From Mallotus nudiflorus (Eukaryota; Streptophyta; Magnoliopsida; Malpighiales; Euphorbiaceae), in the NCBI GenBank assembly GCA_947683625.1, contig CANTUR010000631.1, positions 186,001 to 250,000 of the forward strand: a DNA stretch of 64,000 bases, written 5' to 3'. A program made the translations under genes and the position numbers. The notes under the pieces are model-generated. The model was not told where the DNA came from and searched no databases. It was given only the letters and a program-made list of their open reading frames with translations. Shown piece after piece: positions 34,126 through 48,300 of this stretch. Position 1 is the stretch's first letter, and every line of letters starts with the position of its first letter.

Positions 34126-37100
34126 TGTCACGACCTAAAACAAGGGCCATGACCGGCGCTAGGGAATGGGAATTCTTTCGAATCCGGAACTCGTAACAAG
34201 CCTAAAATAAAATAAAACATGCAATAATAATAATAACAACACATTTAAATAAAATACTGTGCAGCGGAATAAAATCATAAATATCAAAATAATGATCCAC
34301 CACGGGATTTAAATCAAATCCTCAAACATATATAAATAAACTCTTTTAATACAATCCAGTTCAAATGTTTAAAGTACATATCTCACGACTTTATACAACT
34401 ACTGCAGTGTCTAGATTATAAAAATAAAACTCAAGTGAGCAGTTTACATAAAGAAGCCGGGGCGGAAGAAATCCGGCGTACAGGCCTGCTACTAAGGTCT
34501 GAAGATGATGACTCTCTTGAAAAATAGTCAACGGAGGGAAGTCAGAGCTCACTGAGTGAATTACTATAATATATATGCATGCATACTAAATGCCAATGCA
34601 CAAAGTCAATAATATATTTATAATATGTATGTATACAAGCAACTACACACAAATGCAATAAATATCATTTAATATATTTTTATTGAAAATCACAGTTTAT
34701 GAAGGATCGAATAGAACCCTAGAAAAATCGCAACCTCAAAATAGTGTTAGACAACACTCTAGCCATACAGGCTCACTTATTCCAATATATATTCACTTGA
34801 TCCATTTGGACAGTAGACTGGCCCCGAGACACTAAGTCAACCGAGCTCCAGCAGTCTGACTGTTAGTGTGATTGGCCCTGAGACACTTTGTCAACCGAGC
34901 TCCAGCAATCACACTCCCAAATCATATCTCACACATCAAATAATCATATCCAATCAATATCCACAAATGGTTAGTAATATAGCCTAAATGCTATCAGCAT
35001 ACCGGTATGTACTCGATTCTAGTGCTGCCAACTAGGTAGCACGTTCTATTGATATCCTTCATTAAAACATAAAATAAACATTCATAAAAATAAATGATGC
35101 ATGAAATGAATAAAATAGCAACATAAACCATATATATACTAGAAATATATCAAAAGTAAACCAGGTATATTTCGAGTATACATACATCAAATAATTCCAA
35201 TATAATCGTAAAATAAACTAAATATATATATAAAACATTTTAAATATAAATGTTTAATAAAGCATGCATATAGTTTAAGATATACCAAAATAAACCAAAG
35301 ATAAACCAAAAATAAACTAAAAATAAACTTAAATACCAATTGAATTATTTATGCATATTTAATCAAAATAACACATACATTTCTAAATCATGCACCCTAA
35401 AGCATATATATATGAATAGTAACTCACACTTAGTGCGCTCCTCGAGATAGGTCCCACGGGCTTGGTCCACTAGGCCTCGGTCTTGGCGCAACTAAACATA
35501 CAAAAGTAACAGACATCATAATAAACCTAGCAGAAAATCCTAGAAACTCAATCTAAAATGCTAGACACATAATTAAATCAGAATTCGACCGGATATCACG
35601 TTTTACGAGAATTCTACCAAAAATTCAACAGAACCTCCCTTGTAAAATGGACATCTCTCTTCTCAAAGAGTAGAGTCGGCCTTGCAAAGAAACACACTTC
35701 GAAAAATAGACACAGAAACACATCCACAACCCCTCGGTCGGACTCCAAACTACAGTTTACCGACCGAGGTCCACAATTCACAAAATAATATAAAAATACC
35801 AAAAATACCCTTATATCATAGAAATACATTTTATAATTAGAAATTACATAATTAACCCTAAAACACATTAAAAACCAATAAAAACTCATTTATTTAGAAA
35901 AATCGTATATTATATATATAATTTAAAAATAATTCACGAAAAATAGTTTTAATTAATTAAAAATACTAAATAATTTATAGAAATCATTTTTATACCTTAA
36001 ATAGCTATTAAAACCAATTTAATTACATTTTTAGTCAATTTAAGGTAAAATTATCAAAATACCCCTATATATATAAAATATACTAAGATTAATCCAAAAA
36101 TTCACCAAAAATAATATAATTGCACAAAATTAATTTTCTCAACATATTTATCATTAATATCAATAATTAAACTCAATTAGATAATTAACTTCAATTAAAA
36201 ACATAATTAACCTAATTTTTCAAAATTACATAAACTAATTAAATTCAAAATAAATACATAGAAATTCATAAAAATTCCAAATAAATTTCTATAATTCATT
36301 TCAACACCTATAATTACCATAAAACACAATTTCATAATTTATTTAATTAATTTTATAAAATTAGAAAATAATAATAATATATTCAAAAATACCCAAAAAT
36401 TCTACAAAAATTCACACATGTAGATTAAGCTAAGGGGAACGACATTCGTGAAGGAATTTTTCATGAATCAATCAATTCGTGGTTCAAAAAAATCAAGAAC
36501 CCTAAAATGGCCGAATTACCAAAATCGAAACCTAAGCAAATCAAGACCATTTTAAGTGAAACAAAGCTTGGAATCACACTCACCGGAGCTCAAGGAGAAG
36601 AAAGAGACTGGCGATATCAAAAATGGTGGCCGGAAACGCCGTGATCAACGGTGAGAATGAATTCGGCTTCTCCGACGATATCAAGCTCCTCCGATGCCGA
36701 AAAGGGGCTTTGCTGGCAACGGAACAACTGGAGGAAGGAGGTGGCACGCCGGGAGGCACACCGACGGTGAGAAAACAGGATGGCAGGTGATGGTTGGCGA
36801 GGAGAACGGTCGGGGAAGAAGAAGGAATAGGCGATGGCACAACCGTAAACAAATCAAACTTTATTTTTTTGTTTAATATTAAATGTATATGTATATATAT
36901 ATATACTTTTACACTATATATTAAAATAATATAAACTCACATATTAAATATACACCACACACATATAATTTAATATTTTAAAAATTTAATACACCTAAAA
37001 ATAATTAAATAATATTAAAACTAATTAATAAATAATAAAATATTAGGGTAATTAATTAAACCCTAGCTAAATAAATAAATACACATATATATGTTATTTA

Positions 37101-37360
37101 GTACTTTAAAAATATATATGAGCTCATGCAAGTCCGAAAATCTATTATAAATAATTAATAGTAAATTATTTACGTGAAAATTTCCCCGAAAATAAAATTT
37201 CCGGAAAAATTTTACATAAAGTATTTAAAATAAAATAAAACAATTAAAAATCAATTTTAATTAAGTAGCAACTCATGAAATATCATAAATATATACAAAA
37301 ATTATTAACAGTGCATATCCCGATGCAATATTAAAATATTTAAAAACACGAGATATTACA
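34126..37360 (-). repeat. Sense-3' LTR of element 1
   Basis: 3,235 bp, from TGTCACGACC to GAGATATTACA. It includes the TATA run near 36.89-36.90 kb, the GC-rich block 36.59-36.85 kb ending in GTGAGT (minus), and the hairpin islands near 35.60-35.67, 35.02 and 34.81-34.91 kb. Confidence 0.92.
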
Positions 37361-37375
37361 GTCTTCCCCCTTTAC
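37361..37375 (-). promoter_or_regulatory. Polypurine tract of element 1
   Basis: On the minus strand the bases just before the LTR read TAAAGGGGGAAGAC, a purine run suited to prime second-strand synthesis. Element 2 has the same tract at 49318-49332. Confidence 0.88.
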
Positions 37376-37417
37376 AAGAATTCATCCCCGAATTCTAGAA
37401 AGAAAATGATCACAAGA

Positions 37418-40400
37418 TTAAGAAGGGAAGAGATACGGGTAAGAAGCTCGCATCTCAGCTTCAGTCTCCCACGTATGCTCCTCAACTCTGTTGCTACGCC
37501 ATAGAACCTTGACCATCGGAATCTACTTCGACCGCAACTGTCGAACTTGATAGTCAATGATCGCCACAGGTTCTTCCACTAACTTTAAATCTTCACTCAC
37601 TTCTACACTGTCAGGTTGCAACACGTGTGAAGGGTCTGAGATATACTTCCTCAGTATCGAGATATGAAATACTGGATGCACTTGTGACATACTCGGAGGC
37701 AAAGCCAATCGATATGCTACAGTGCCAACTCTCTCCAGAATCTCAAACGGTCTGATATATCTCAGTGCTAACTTACCCTTCCTGCCAAATCTCATAACAC
37801 CCTTCATCGGAGATACTTTCAGAAAAATAAAATCTCCAACCTAAAATTCCACATCTCTGCGCCTAGGATCCGCATAGCTCTTCTGCCTGCTAACTGTGGT
37901 CTTTAATCTGTGCTTAATCACGGTGACTTTCTCTGCAGCATCCTAAACCATCTCAGGTCCAGTTAAAGCTCTTTCATTAATCTCATCCCAACTCAAAGGG
38001 GATCTACACTTCCTTCCATACAACGCCTCATATGGTGCCATGCTAATACTGCTATGGTAGCTGTTATTATATGCAAACTCTATGAGTGGCAAATGATCAT
38101 CCCAACTACCTCCCAAATCCAGGACACACATCCAGTGTCTAGATCGTCCTCTCAGACTGACCATCTATCTGAGGGTGAAAAGCAGTACTGAAATCCAGCC
38201 TAGTGCCCATCGCTTCCTGCAACTTCTGCCAAAAACGAGAGGTAAACACTGAACCTCTGTCTGATACAATGGACACAGGTACTCCATGAAGGCACACAAT
38301 ATGTTTTACATATAACTTTGACAATCTAGCTACATAATAGGTGGCTTTCACAGGTAAGAAATGTGCAGCCTTGGTCAACCTATCTATAATCACCCAGATG
38401 GAATCGTATCCATCCTTAGAATGAGGTAAACCTACCACAAAATCCATAGTTATCCTTTCCCACTTCCACTCGGGAATAGGAAGAGGTTGAAGCTTCCCAG
38501 AAGGCTTCTGATGTTCAGCTTTCACTTGCTGACACATCAGACACTTAGCAATATAATCAGCGACATCCTTCTTCAATCCATCCTACCAATAGAAGTCTCT
38601 GATACTGTGGTACATCTTAGTGACACCTGGATGTACGCTATAAGCTGTAGAATGTGCTTCCTCTAGGATCTCTTCTCTCAAATCATCCACATCAGGAACA
38701 CACAATCTACTACTGATCCATAACACACCATCATCATCGAGTGTGAAATCAGTGAACTTCCCTGCTCGAACATTCTCTGCAAGCTCTTCTAGAATAGGAT
38801 CTCGGCTCTGAGCTGCTTTAATCCTATCCCTCAGTACAGATTGCACCTTAAATTGATCTAGCAGTCCACCTGACCTACTGATCTTCATCATCAGACCTTG
38901 ATCCACAAACAGATGCAATTCCTGGATCAACAGTCTCCTCTCAACACTGATATGAGCAAGACTGCCTGAGGACTTTCTACTCAAGGCATCTGCTACCACA
39001 TTAGCCTTGCCTTGATAATATAAAATCTCACAATCATAATCCTTTAACAATTCTAACTATCTCCTCTGCCTCAGATTCATATCTCTCTGTTGGAAAATGT
39101 ACTTAAGGTTCTTATGATCAGTAAATATCTTACAAGTCACCCAGTACAGATAATATCTCCAAATCTTTAAAGCAAAGATCACTGCAGCCATTTCAAGGTC
39201 ATGTGTGGGATAATTCTACTCATGCTTCTTCAACTGCCTCGAAGCATAGGCTATCACCCTTCCATTCTGCATCAACACACAACCAAGGCCAACTCTAGAG
39301 GCATCACAATACACTGTGAACTTGTCCATACTATTAAGCAAAGCTCACACTGGTGCTGTGGTCAATTTCTCCTTCAACAACTAGAAGCTATTCTCATAAG
39401 CTTCTGACCACTCGAATCTAACATTCTTTTGAGTCAAGCGAGTCATAGGGGCTATAATTCTGGAAAAATCCTGCATAAATCGCCTATAATACCCGGTTAA
39501 ACCCAGAAAACTCTGAATCTCGATAACAGAAGTTGGTCTAGGCCATTTAGACACTGCCTCAATCTTCTGTGGATCAACCTGGATACCTTCTTTAGACACC
39601 ACGTGTTCAAGAAAAGAAACACTCTCCATCCAGAAATCACACTTCGAGAATTTAGCATAAAGCTGATGATCTCTCAGTGTCTGCAGTACAATCCTCAAGT
39701 GATATACATACTCCTCCATACTCCTTGAATAAACCAGTATATCATTGATGAAGACTATCATAAACTGATCCACATATGGTTTGAATACCCTGTTCATCAG
39801 GTCCATAAAAGCTGCTGGTGCATTAGTCAAACCAAAAGACATCACCAGAAACTCATAATGGCCATATCGAGTGTGGAATGCCGTTTTAGAAATATTGGCT
39901 TCGCTAATCCGCAGCTGATGATAACCTGACCTTATATCAATCTTAGAAAAGAACTGTGCACCCTGTAGCTGATCAAACAAGTCATCTATCCTCGAAAGAG
40001 GATACTTGTTCTTCACTGTCACCTTGTTCAGCTCTCTATAGTCAATGCACAGTCTCAGGGTACCATCCTTCTTCTTCACAAACAGGACTGGTGCACCCCA
40101 AGGAGAAACACTAGGTCTGATAAAACCCTTATCCAATAACTCTTGCAACTACTCCTTCAACTCTTTCAACTCTGCAGGAGCCATTCTGTAAGGTGGCATA
40201 GATATAGGAGTAGTACCTGAAACCACATCTATACAGAATTCAATCTCTCTGTGAGGTGGTAAACCTGGTAACTCCCCAGGAAAAACATAAGGAAACTCAC
40301 AGGCAACAGGAACATCCGTGAGTGACAACTTCTCCATTAAAGTATCCCTGACTAATGCCAAATATCCTTGACATCCTTTCCTCAATAACTTCCTAGCCGT

Positions 40401-40802
40401 AATAGCAGAAATAAGATTCTGAGGTGTTGAACTCCTATCACCCATAAACTTAAAATCTTCTTCATCAAGAATTCTGAAAGTCACCTCTTTATTCTGACAA
40501 TCTACCACGACATAGTGCTGAGATAACCAATCTATTCCCAGAATAACATCAAATTCCATCACATCCAACAGAATCAAATCAGCGGGTAATTCTTTATCTC
40601 CCACGAGAACTGGACAACCAGAAAGAACAATATCGATGTCCAAGGAATCGCTCAGAGGAGTGGCAACAGACAAAGGAAAAGCCATCCTCAAAGCTAACCA
40701 ACAAGATTTGGAAGCAAAAACAAGAGAAACAAATGAATGCATGGCATCCGGATCAAATAAAACCCACGCATCCAGGTAACAAATAGAAATAATACCTGCC
40801 AT
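37418..40802 (-). pseudogene. Element 1 protease-RT-RNase H-integrase-chromodomain, broken
   Basis: The pol polyprotein in sense order from 40802. The protease motif is decayed (LFDPDAMHSFVS, expected D[ST/P]G). RT has LRLCIDYRELNKVTVKNKYP and a catalytic box VFINDILVYS, where the first Asp is Asn. Then come RNase H (FTVYCDASRVGLGCVLMQNG), the integrase HHCC finger ending CLMCQQVK, and the core with acidic residues in MDFVVGLP, VSDRGSVF and QSERTI. A GPY-type segment and a chromodomain-like tail (MVKVLW, HTWETEAEMRASYPYLF) end at a stop at 37418. Many stops lie at Gln or Trp sites. A 14-bp deletion relative to element 2 shifts the frame near 38.13 kb. Confidence 0.9.
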
Positions 40803-41039
40803 GACTGCATTGGATGCCTGAGCATCCTGCTGAGTAAGGTGGAAGACTCTGGCTTGTCCTTAACCTCACTGCTGACTGGTAGAAGCCTGGCCAACACCTC
40901 TGGCACCTCCTCTAATACCTTTACCATGACCTTGTTGTGGAATAAGCTGAGTGGAACTCTGATGCTGGGCTAGAGGTAACTGAAATGGAACGGGTGCAGC
41001 ACTAGTAATCGACTGCTGTAGGAATCATGGAATCTGCAG

Positions 41040-42155
41040 CTGCTGATACCCGGAGTAAGGACACGATCTAGCATAATGTCTTGTCTGCCCGCATCTGAAG
41101 CATGTCAGTGGTGTCAGGTAACACGGTCCTTGATGGACTCTACCGCAGGTCTGGCAAACACTGGCAGCTGATCTAGAACTATGACCACTACTACTGCTCA
41201 AAGCACCTGACCTGAATCTGAATGGTCTACGTTGACCTCCACAGCCATGTCTACTACTTCGATGCACTCACTGCTGCTGCCTCTGACTTTGCTGAGTCGG
41301 ACCTCGCTGCTGACTACTCAATCCAACATGAAAACTCGAATATGGTGTAGTCTGCAATCCACTCGACTGAACTCCCAGCTGGTAATAATCAGGCATCACT
41401 CCCTGCCTAACTAGCCTCAGCTCAATCTCCTTGGCCAACTCAATCACAGACTCCAGAGTAAGGCCTGCTGTAAGCATACCAACAAATGCTGAACCCAATC
41501 CAATGACATATGTAGTGACTGCGAAGTACTGGTCTCGCATTAGATCCTCTGCATATCTACCCAGCCAAAGAAACTCTAAGGTGTACTCCTCTACAAATCG
41601 ATCACCATGATAAATGCTGGTTAACCAGAGATGATAACTCATACAGAGAGGCTCTGGACAGAATCTCCTCATAAATCTCTCTTGAAACTGAGCCTAGGTC
41701 ATCGTCATCATATGGGGCTGGATCATCTGAATAAACCAGTCTAGGGCTGGTCCCTCGACAGACAACTCGATGATCCTAATCCGCTGATACTCGGTGTAAG
41801 CAGTTCGAGTCCGAGTCTCGATCGTAAGCAGAAAGTCTAACGGATCGAATGTCCCATCAAACGTAATCCTGCCAACTCTGGCATAGAACAAAGCTACCTC
41901 AGGGTTAGATATACCCTATTGATAGGCAGGCTGAACAGGCTGAATAACTGGAGGTACAAGAACATCAAATTTAGGCTCTATAGGCTCCTCTTCCTGTAAT
42001 TCTCTCTGCCTACGATGACCTGTCGCTCCTCGAGGTTTACCTTTACCGTGACCTCTATGTCTACCTGGCTGCTTAGGAGGTAAAACCTCATCCTAAAAAG
42101 ACTCATCATCCTCGGCCTCAATGACCGGTGGAGTGACACGCGCTCACCTCCTCAT
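41040..42155 (-). pseudogene. Element 1 gag with zinc knuckle, broken
   Basis: Starts at an ATG at 42155 whose fourth codon is TGA, probably a former CGA. A basic, Arg/Gly-rich N-terminus is followed by the capsid core (ARVGRITFDGTFDPLDFLLT, about 41.83-41.89 kb, then the segment 41.27-41.67 kb) and a CCHC zinc knuckle CFRCGQTRHYARSCP near 41.07-41.11 kb. Stops near 41.69 and 41.27 kb. It would form the capsid and package the RNA. A Gln/Pro-rich linker leads to the protease. Confidence 0.85.
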
Positions 42156-42338
42156 TCTGAAAACACAACAGAATGATTCAGACAAAACAGACAACGAAAG
42201 AATAATGTAGAAAACTAAAGCAAGGAATACTTATCAAGACATACTCAAACCTAATTCCCTGCAGTAGTTACCAAAAGAAAACACAACTTTGAAAACTAGG
42301 GCCACGACTCACACAACTAAGCCCTGACACAGAACTTT

Positions 42339-42350
42339 GCTCTGATACCA
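42339..42350 (-). promoter_or_regulatory. Primer binding site, initiator tRNA-Met (element 1)
   Basis: TGGTATCAGAGC on the minus strand is the exact complement of the plant initiator tRNA-Met 3' end. It lies four bases inside the LTR edge (42355). Confidence 0.93.
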
Positions 42351-42354
42351 ACTT

Positions 42355-45300
42355 TGTCAGGACCCAAAATAGGGGCCATGACCAGCGCTAGGGAATGGGA
42401 ATTCTTTCGAATCCAGAACCCGTAGCAAGCCTAAAATAAAATAAAACATGCAATAGTAATAATAACAACACATTTAAATAAAATATTGTGCAGCGGAATA
42501 AAATCATAAATATCAAAATAATGATCCACCACGGGATTTAAATCAAATCCTCAAACATATATAAATAAACTCTTTTAATACAATCCAGTTCAAATGTTTA
42601 AAGTACATATCTCACGACTTTATACAATTACTGCAGTGTCTAAATTATAAAAATAAAACTCAAGTGAGCAGTTTACATAAAAAAGCTAGGGTGGAAGAAA
42701 TTCGACGTACAGGCCTGCTACTGAGGTCTGAAGACGATAACTCTCCTAAAAAATAGTCAACGGAGGGGGAGTCAGACCTCACTGAGTGAATTACTATAAT
42801 ATATTGTCACGACCCAAAACAGGGGCCATGACCGGTGCTAGGGAACGAGAATTCTTTCGAATCCGGAACCCGTAGCAAGCCTAAAAATAAAAATAAAATA
42901 CAACATGCAATAAAAATAATAACAATATATAATGCAGTGAAAATAAAATCATAAATCTCACAATAACATTTCCACCAACTGGATTTAAATCAAATTCTCA
43001 TCATTTCATATATATAAATCTCTTTTAATACAAATCCAGTTCAAATATATATAATACAACATCTCTTTAAATATTTAATGACTACTACAGTGTCTAGATA
43101 AAATAAATCCAAGACTCAAAGAAGCAGTTTACATAAAGAAGCTGGGGCGAAAGAAATCCGACGTACAGGCCTGCTATTGAGGTCTGAAGACGATGACTCT
43201 CCTGAAAAATTAGTCAATGGAGGGGAGTCAGACCTCACTGAGTGAATTACTATAATATATATACATGCACATTAAATGATAATGCATACAATCAACAGTA
43301 TATATCTAATATGTATATATACAGACAAATACACACAGATGCTGTAAAATCATTATATATATATATTTTTATTAAAAATCACAGTTTATGAAGGATCAAA
43401 TAGAACCCTATGATATCGCAACCTCAAACAGTGTTAGACAACACTCTAGCCATACAGGCTCACTTATTCCAAATATATCCACTTATTCCATTTGGACAGT
43501 AGACTGGCCCCGAGACACTAAGTCAACCGAGCTCTAGTAGTCTAACTGCCAGTGTGATTGGCCCCTAGACACTTGGTCAACCGAGCTCCAGCAATCACAC
43601 CCAAATCACATCTCACACATCAAATAATCATATTCCATCAATATCCACAAATGGTTAGTAATATAGCCTATCTACTATAAGCGTATCGGTACGTACTCGA
43701 TGCTAGTGCTGCCCACTAGGTAGCACGTTCTATTGATATCCTTTATTAATAAATATAAAACATTCATTCATAAATAAATGATGCATGAATTTAAATAACA
43801 TAACAATATAAACCATATATATACTGGAAATATACCAAAAGTAAACCAGGTATATTTCGAGTATATATACGTCAAATAAATCCAATCAAATTATAAATTA
43901 AGCTAGAAATATATTTAAAAACATTTTAAATATAATTTATTAACAAAATATGTATATAATTCAAAATATACAGGAAATAAACCAAAATAAACTTAGGTAA
44001 TAATTGAATTATTCATGCATAAATAATCAAAATAAAACATATTTTTCTAAATCATGCACCCTAAACATATATATATAATATAGTAACTCACACTTAGTGT
44101 GCTCCTCGAGATGGATCCGACGGGCCTGGTCCACTAGGCCTCGGTCTCGGCGCAACTAAACAAACAATAACGATAGAAATCAGAATAACCCTAACAGAAA
44201 TCTTAGAATTCGATCTAGAATATTAAACACAGAATCGAAATTAAGGTTAGATCGGATATCACGTTTTACGAGAATTCTATCGAAAATTCGACAGAACCTC
44301 CCCTGTAAAACGGACATCTCTCTACTCAAAGAGTAGAGCCGACCCTGCAAAGAAACACACTTCGAAAAATAGGCTCAACCACTCATCCATAACCCCTCAG
44401 TCGGACTCCAAACTACAGTCTACCGATCGGGGTCCATAATCACAGAATAATTTCAGAAATACCAAAAATACCCTTATAACATAGAAATTCATTTTATACA
44501 TAAAAATTACATAATTAACCTTTAAACACAGTAAAAATCGATAAAAACTCATTTTATTAGAAAAATCGTATATTACATATATAATTGAAAATAATTCACG
44601 AAAAATAGTTTTAATTAGTTAAAAATACCAACTAATTTGTGGAAATCATTTTTATACCTTAAATAAGTATTAAAACCAATTAAATTACATTTTTAGCCAA
44701 TTTTGTGTAAAATTACCAAAATACCCCTATATATATAAATATACTAAAATTACTTCAAAAATTCACCAAAAATAGTATAATTGCACAAAATTAATTTTAT
44801 CAACATATTTATCAATAATATCAATAATTAAACTCAATTAAACAATTAATTTCAATTAAAAACACAATTAACCCTATTTTTTCCAAAATTACATAAACTT
44901 AAATAATTCAAAATAAATACATAGAAATTCATAAAAATTACAAATAAATTCCTATAATTCATTTCAACACCTATAATTACCATAAAACATTATTTCATAA
45001 TTTATTTAATTAATTTCCGAAAATTAGAAAATAATATTAAAATATTCAAAAATACCCAAAAATCAAAATAATCTCCAAAAATTCCACAAAAATTCAGACA
45101 TGTAGATAAAGCTACTAGGATCCACATTTGCGAAGGAAGTTTTCATGAATCAAACAATTCGAAGCTCAAAAACATCAAAAACCCTAATATGGCCGAAATA
45201 AAAAATTCAAGGAAATCAAGACCAATTTAGCTCAAACCAAAGCTAGAATCACACTCACCGGAGCTCAAGGAGAAGAAAGAGACCAGCGGTGTCAAAAACG

Positions 45301-48300
45301 GTGGCCGGAATCGCGAGGTGTGAAGAAATTGCAAACTCTCGGCTTCCGGCCAAAAACTGACCTCCAGATGCCGGAAACGGCTGCTACAGGCGGCGAGGGA
45401 GGCTGGGAAAGGTGGTGGCACACCAACGGCAAGGAATCGGCAGTTGTAGGCGTCGGATGGTGGTGAGGGTGAAGATCGGGGAAGAAGATGCTTCGGGGGT
45501 AAAATGGTAATTTTTCCAAAAGTTTGATTTTTGATATATTATATGTATATATATATACTTTATACTATATATTAAAATAATATTAAATTACACACATTAA
45601 ATATACACCACACACTTAATATTTAATATTTTAAAATTTAATATTAATTAAAAATAATTAAATAACAATAAAATAAATAAACAATTAATAAAATATTAGG
45701 GTAATATTAATTAAACCCTAATTAAATAAATAAGTACACATAGGCTTTATTTAGTATTTTAAAAATACGTATGAGTTCATGCAAGTCCGAAAATATATTT
45801 AAAATAATTACTAATAAATTATTTACTTGAAAATTTCCCCGAAAATAAAAGTCTCTGGAAAATTTTACGTAAAACACTGTAAATAATACACAATAATTAA
45901 AATAGGTTTTAAATACATATCAACTCGTAAAAATATCATAATATGTATACAAAAATTATTAACACTGTATATCCCGATGCAGTATTAAAATATTTAAAAA
46001 CACGGGATATTACATATATATACATGCATACTAAATGTCAATGCACAAAGTCAACAATATATTTATAATATATATGTATACAAGCAACTACACACAAATG
46101 CCATAAAAATCATTTAATATATTTTTATTGAAAATCACAATTTATGAAGGATCGAATAGAACCCTTGAAAAATCGCAATCTCAAAACAGTGTTAGACAAC
46201 ACTCTAGCCATACAGGCTCACTTATTCCAATATATATTCACTTGATCCATTTGGACAGTAGACTGGCCCCGAGACACTAAGTCAACTGAACTCCAGCAGT
46301 CTGATTGTCAGTGTGATTGGCCCCGAGACACTTGGTCAACCGAGCTCCAACAATCACACTCCCAAATCATATCTCACACATCAAATAATCATATCCAATC
46401 AATATCCACAAATGGTTAGTAATATAGCTTAAATGCTATCAGCGTACCGGTACGTACTCAGTCCTAGTGCTGCCCACTAGGTAGCACGTTCTATTGATAT
46501 CCTTCATTAAAACATAAAACATACATTCATAAAAATAAATGATGCATGAATTGAATAAAATAGCAACATAAACCATATATATACTAGAAATATACCAAAA
46601 GTAAACCAGGTATATTTCGAGTATATATACATCAAATAATTCCAATATAATCATAAAATAAACTAAATATATATTTAAAACATTTTAAATATAAATGTTT
46701 AATAAAGCATGCATATAGTTTAAGATATACCAAAATAAACCAAAGATAAACCAAAAATAAACTAAAAAAAAAACTTAAATACCAATTGAATTATTTATGC
46801 ATATTTAATCAAAATAACACATACATTTCTAAATCATGCACCCTAAAGCATATATATATAGAATAGTAACTCACACTTAATGCGCTCCTCGAGATAGGTC
46901 CCACAGGCCTGGTCCACTAGGCCTCGGTCTCGACGCAACTAAACATACAAAAATAACAGACATCAGAATAAACCTAGCAGAAAATCCTAGAAACTCAATC
47001 TAGAATGCTAGACACAAAATTAAATCAGAATCCGACCGGACATCACGTTTTATGAGAATTCTATCAAAAATTCGACAGAACCTCCCCTGTAAAACGGACA
47101 TCTCTCTTCTCAAAGAGTAGAGCCGGCCCAGCAAAGAAATACACTTCAAAAAATAGACACAGAAACACATCCACAATCCCTCAATCGGACTCCAAACTAC
47201 AATTTACCGACCGGGGTCCACAATTCACAAAATAATATAAAAATACCAAAAATACCTTTATATCATATAAATACATTTTATAATTAGAAATTACATAATT
47301 AACCCTAAAACACATTAAAAACCAATAAAAACTCATTTATTTAGAAAAATCGTATATTATATATATAATTTGAAAACAATTCACGAAAAATAGTTTTAAT
47401 TAATTAAAAATATTAAATAATTTGTAGAAATCATTTTTATACCTTAAATAGCTATTAAAACCAATTTAATTACATTTTTAGTCAATTTACGATAAAATTA
47501 CCAAAATACCCATATATATATAAATATACTAAGATTAATCCAAAAATTCACCAAAAATAATATAATTGCACAAAATTAATTTTATCAACATATTTATCAG
47601 TAATATCAATAATTAAACTCAATTAGCTAATTAATTTCAATTAAAAACACAATTAACCTAATTTTCCAAAATTACATAAACTAATTAAATTCAAAATAAA
47701 TACATAGAAATGCATAAAAATTCCAATTAAATTTCTATAATTCATTTTAACACCTATAATTACCATAAAACACAATTTCATAATTTATTTAATTAATTTT
47801 TGAAAATTAGAAAATAATAATAAAATATTCAAAAATACCCAAAAATTCTACAAAAATTCACACATGTAGATTAAGCTAAGGGGAACAACATTCGTGAAGG
47901 AATTTTTCATGAATCAATCAATTTTAGTTCAAAAAAATCAAGAACCCTAAAATGGTCGAACTACCAAAATGGAAACCTAAGAAAATCAAGACCATTTTAA
48001 GTGAAACAAAGCTTGAAATCACACTCACCGGAGCTCAAGGAGAAGAAAGAGACCGGCGGTGTCGAAAATGGTGGTCGGAAATGCCATGGTCAATGGTGAG
48101 AATGAATTCGGCTTCTCCGGCGATATCGAGCTCCTCCGACACCGGAAAGGGGCTCTGCTGGCGACAGAACAGCTGGAGGAAGGAGGTGGCACGCCGCGAG
48201 GCACACCGACGGTGAGAAAACGGGATGGCAGGCGATGGTTGGCGAGGAGAACGATCGGGGAAGAAGAAGGAATAGGCGATGGCACAACCGTAAATAAATC

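Noticed and set aside
36580..36876. Frames in the GC-rich LTR block (also at 33.86-34.15, 45.23-45.52, 47.95-48.37 and 56.18-56.56 kb) as candidate genes
   Set aside because: The block recurs in the LTR copies but the frames are not conserved between them; better explained as leader or regulatory sequence.
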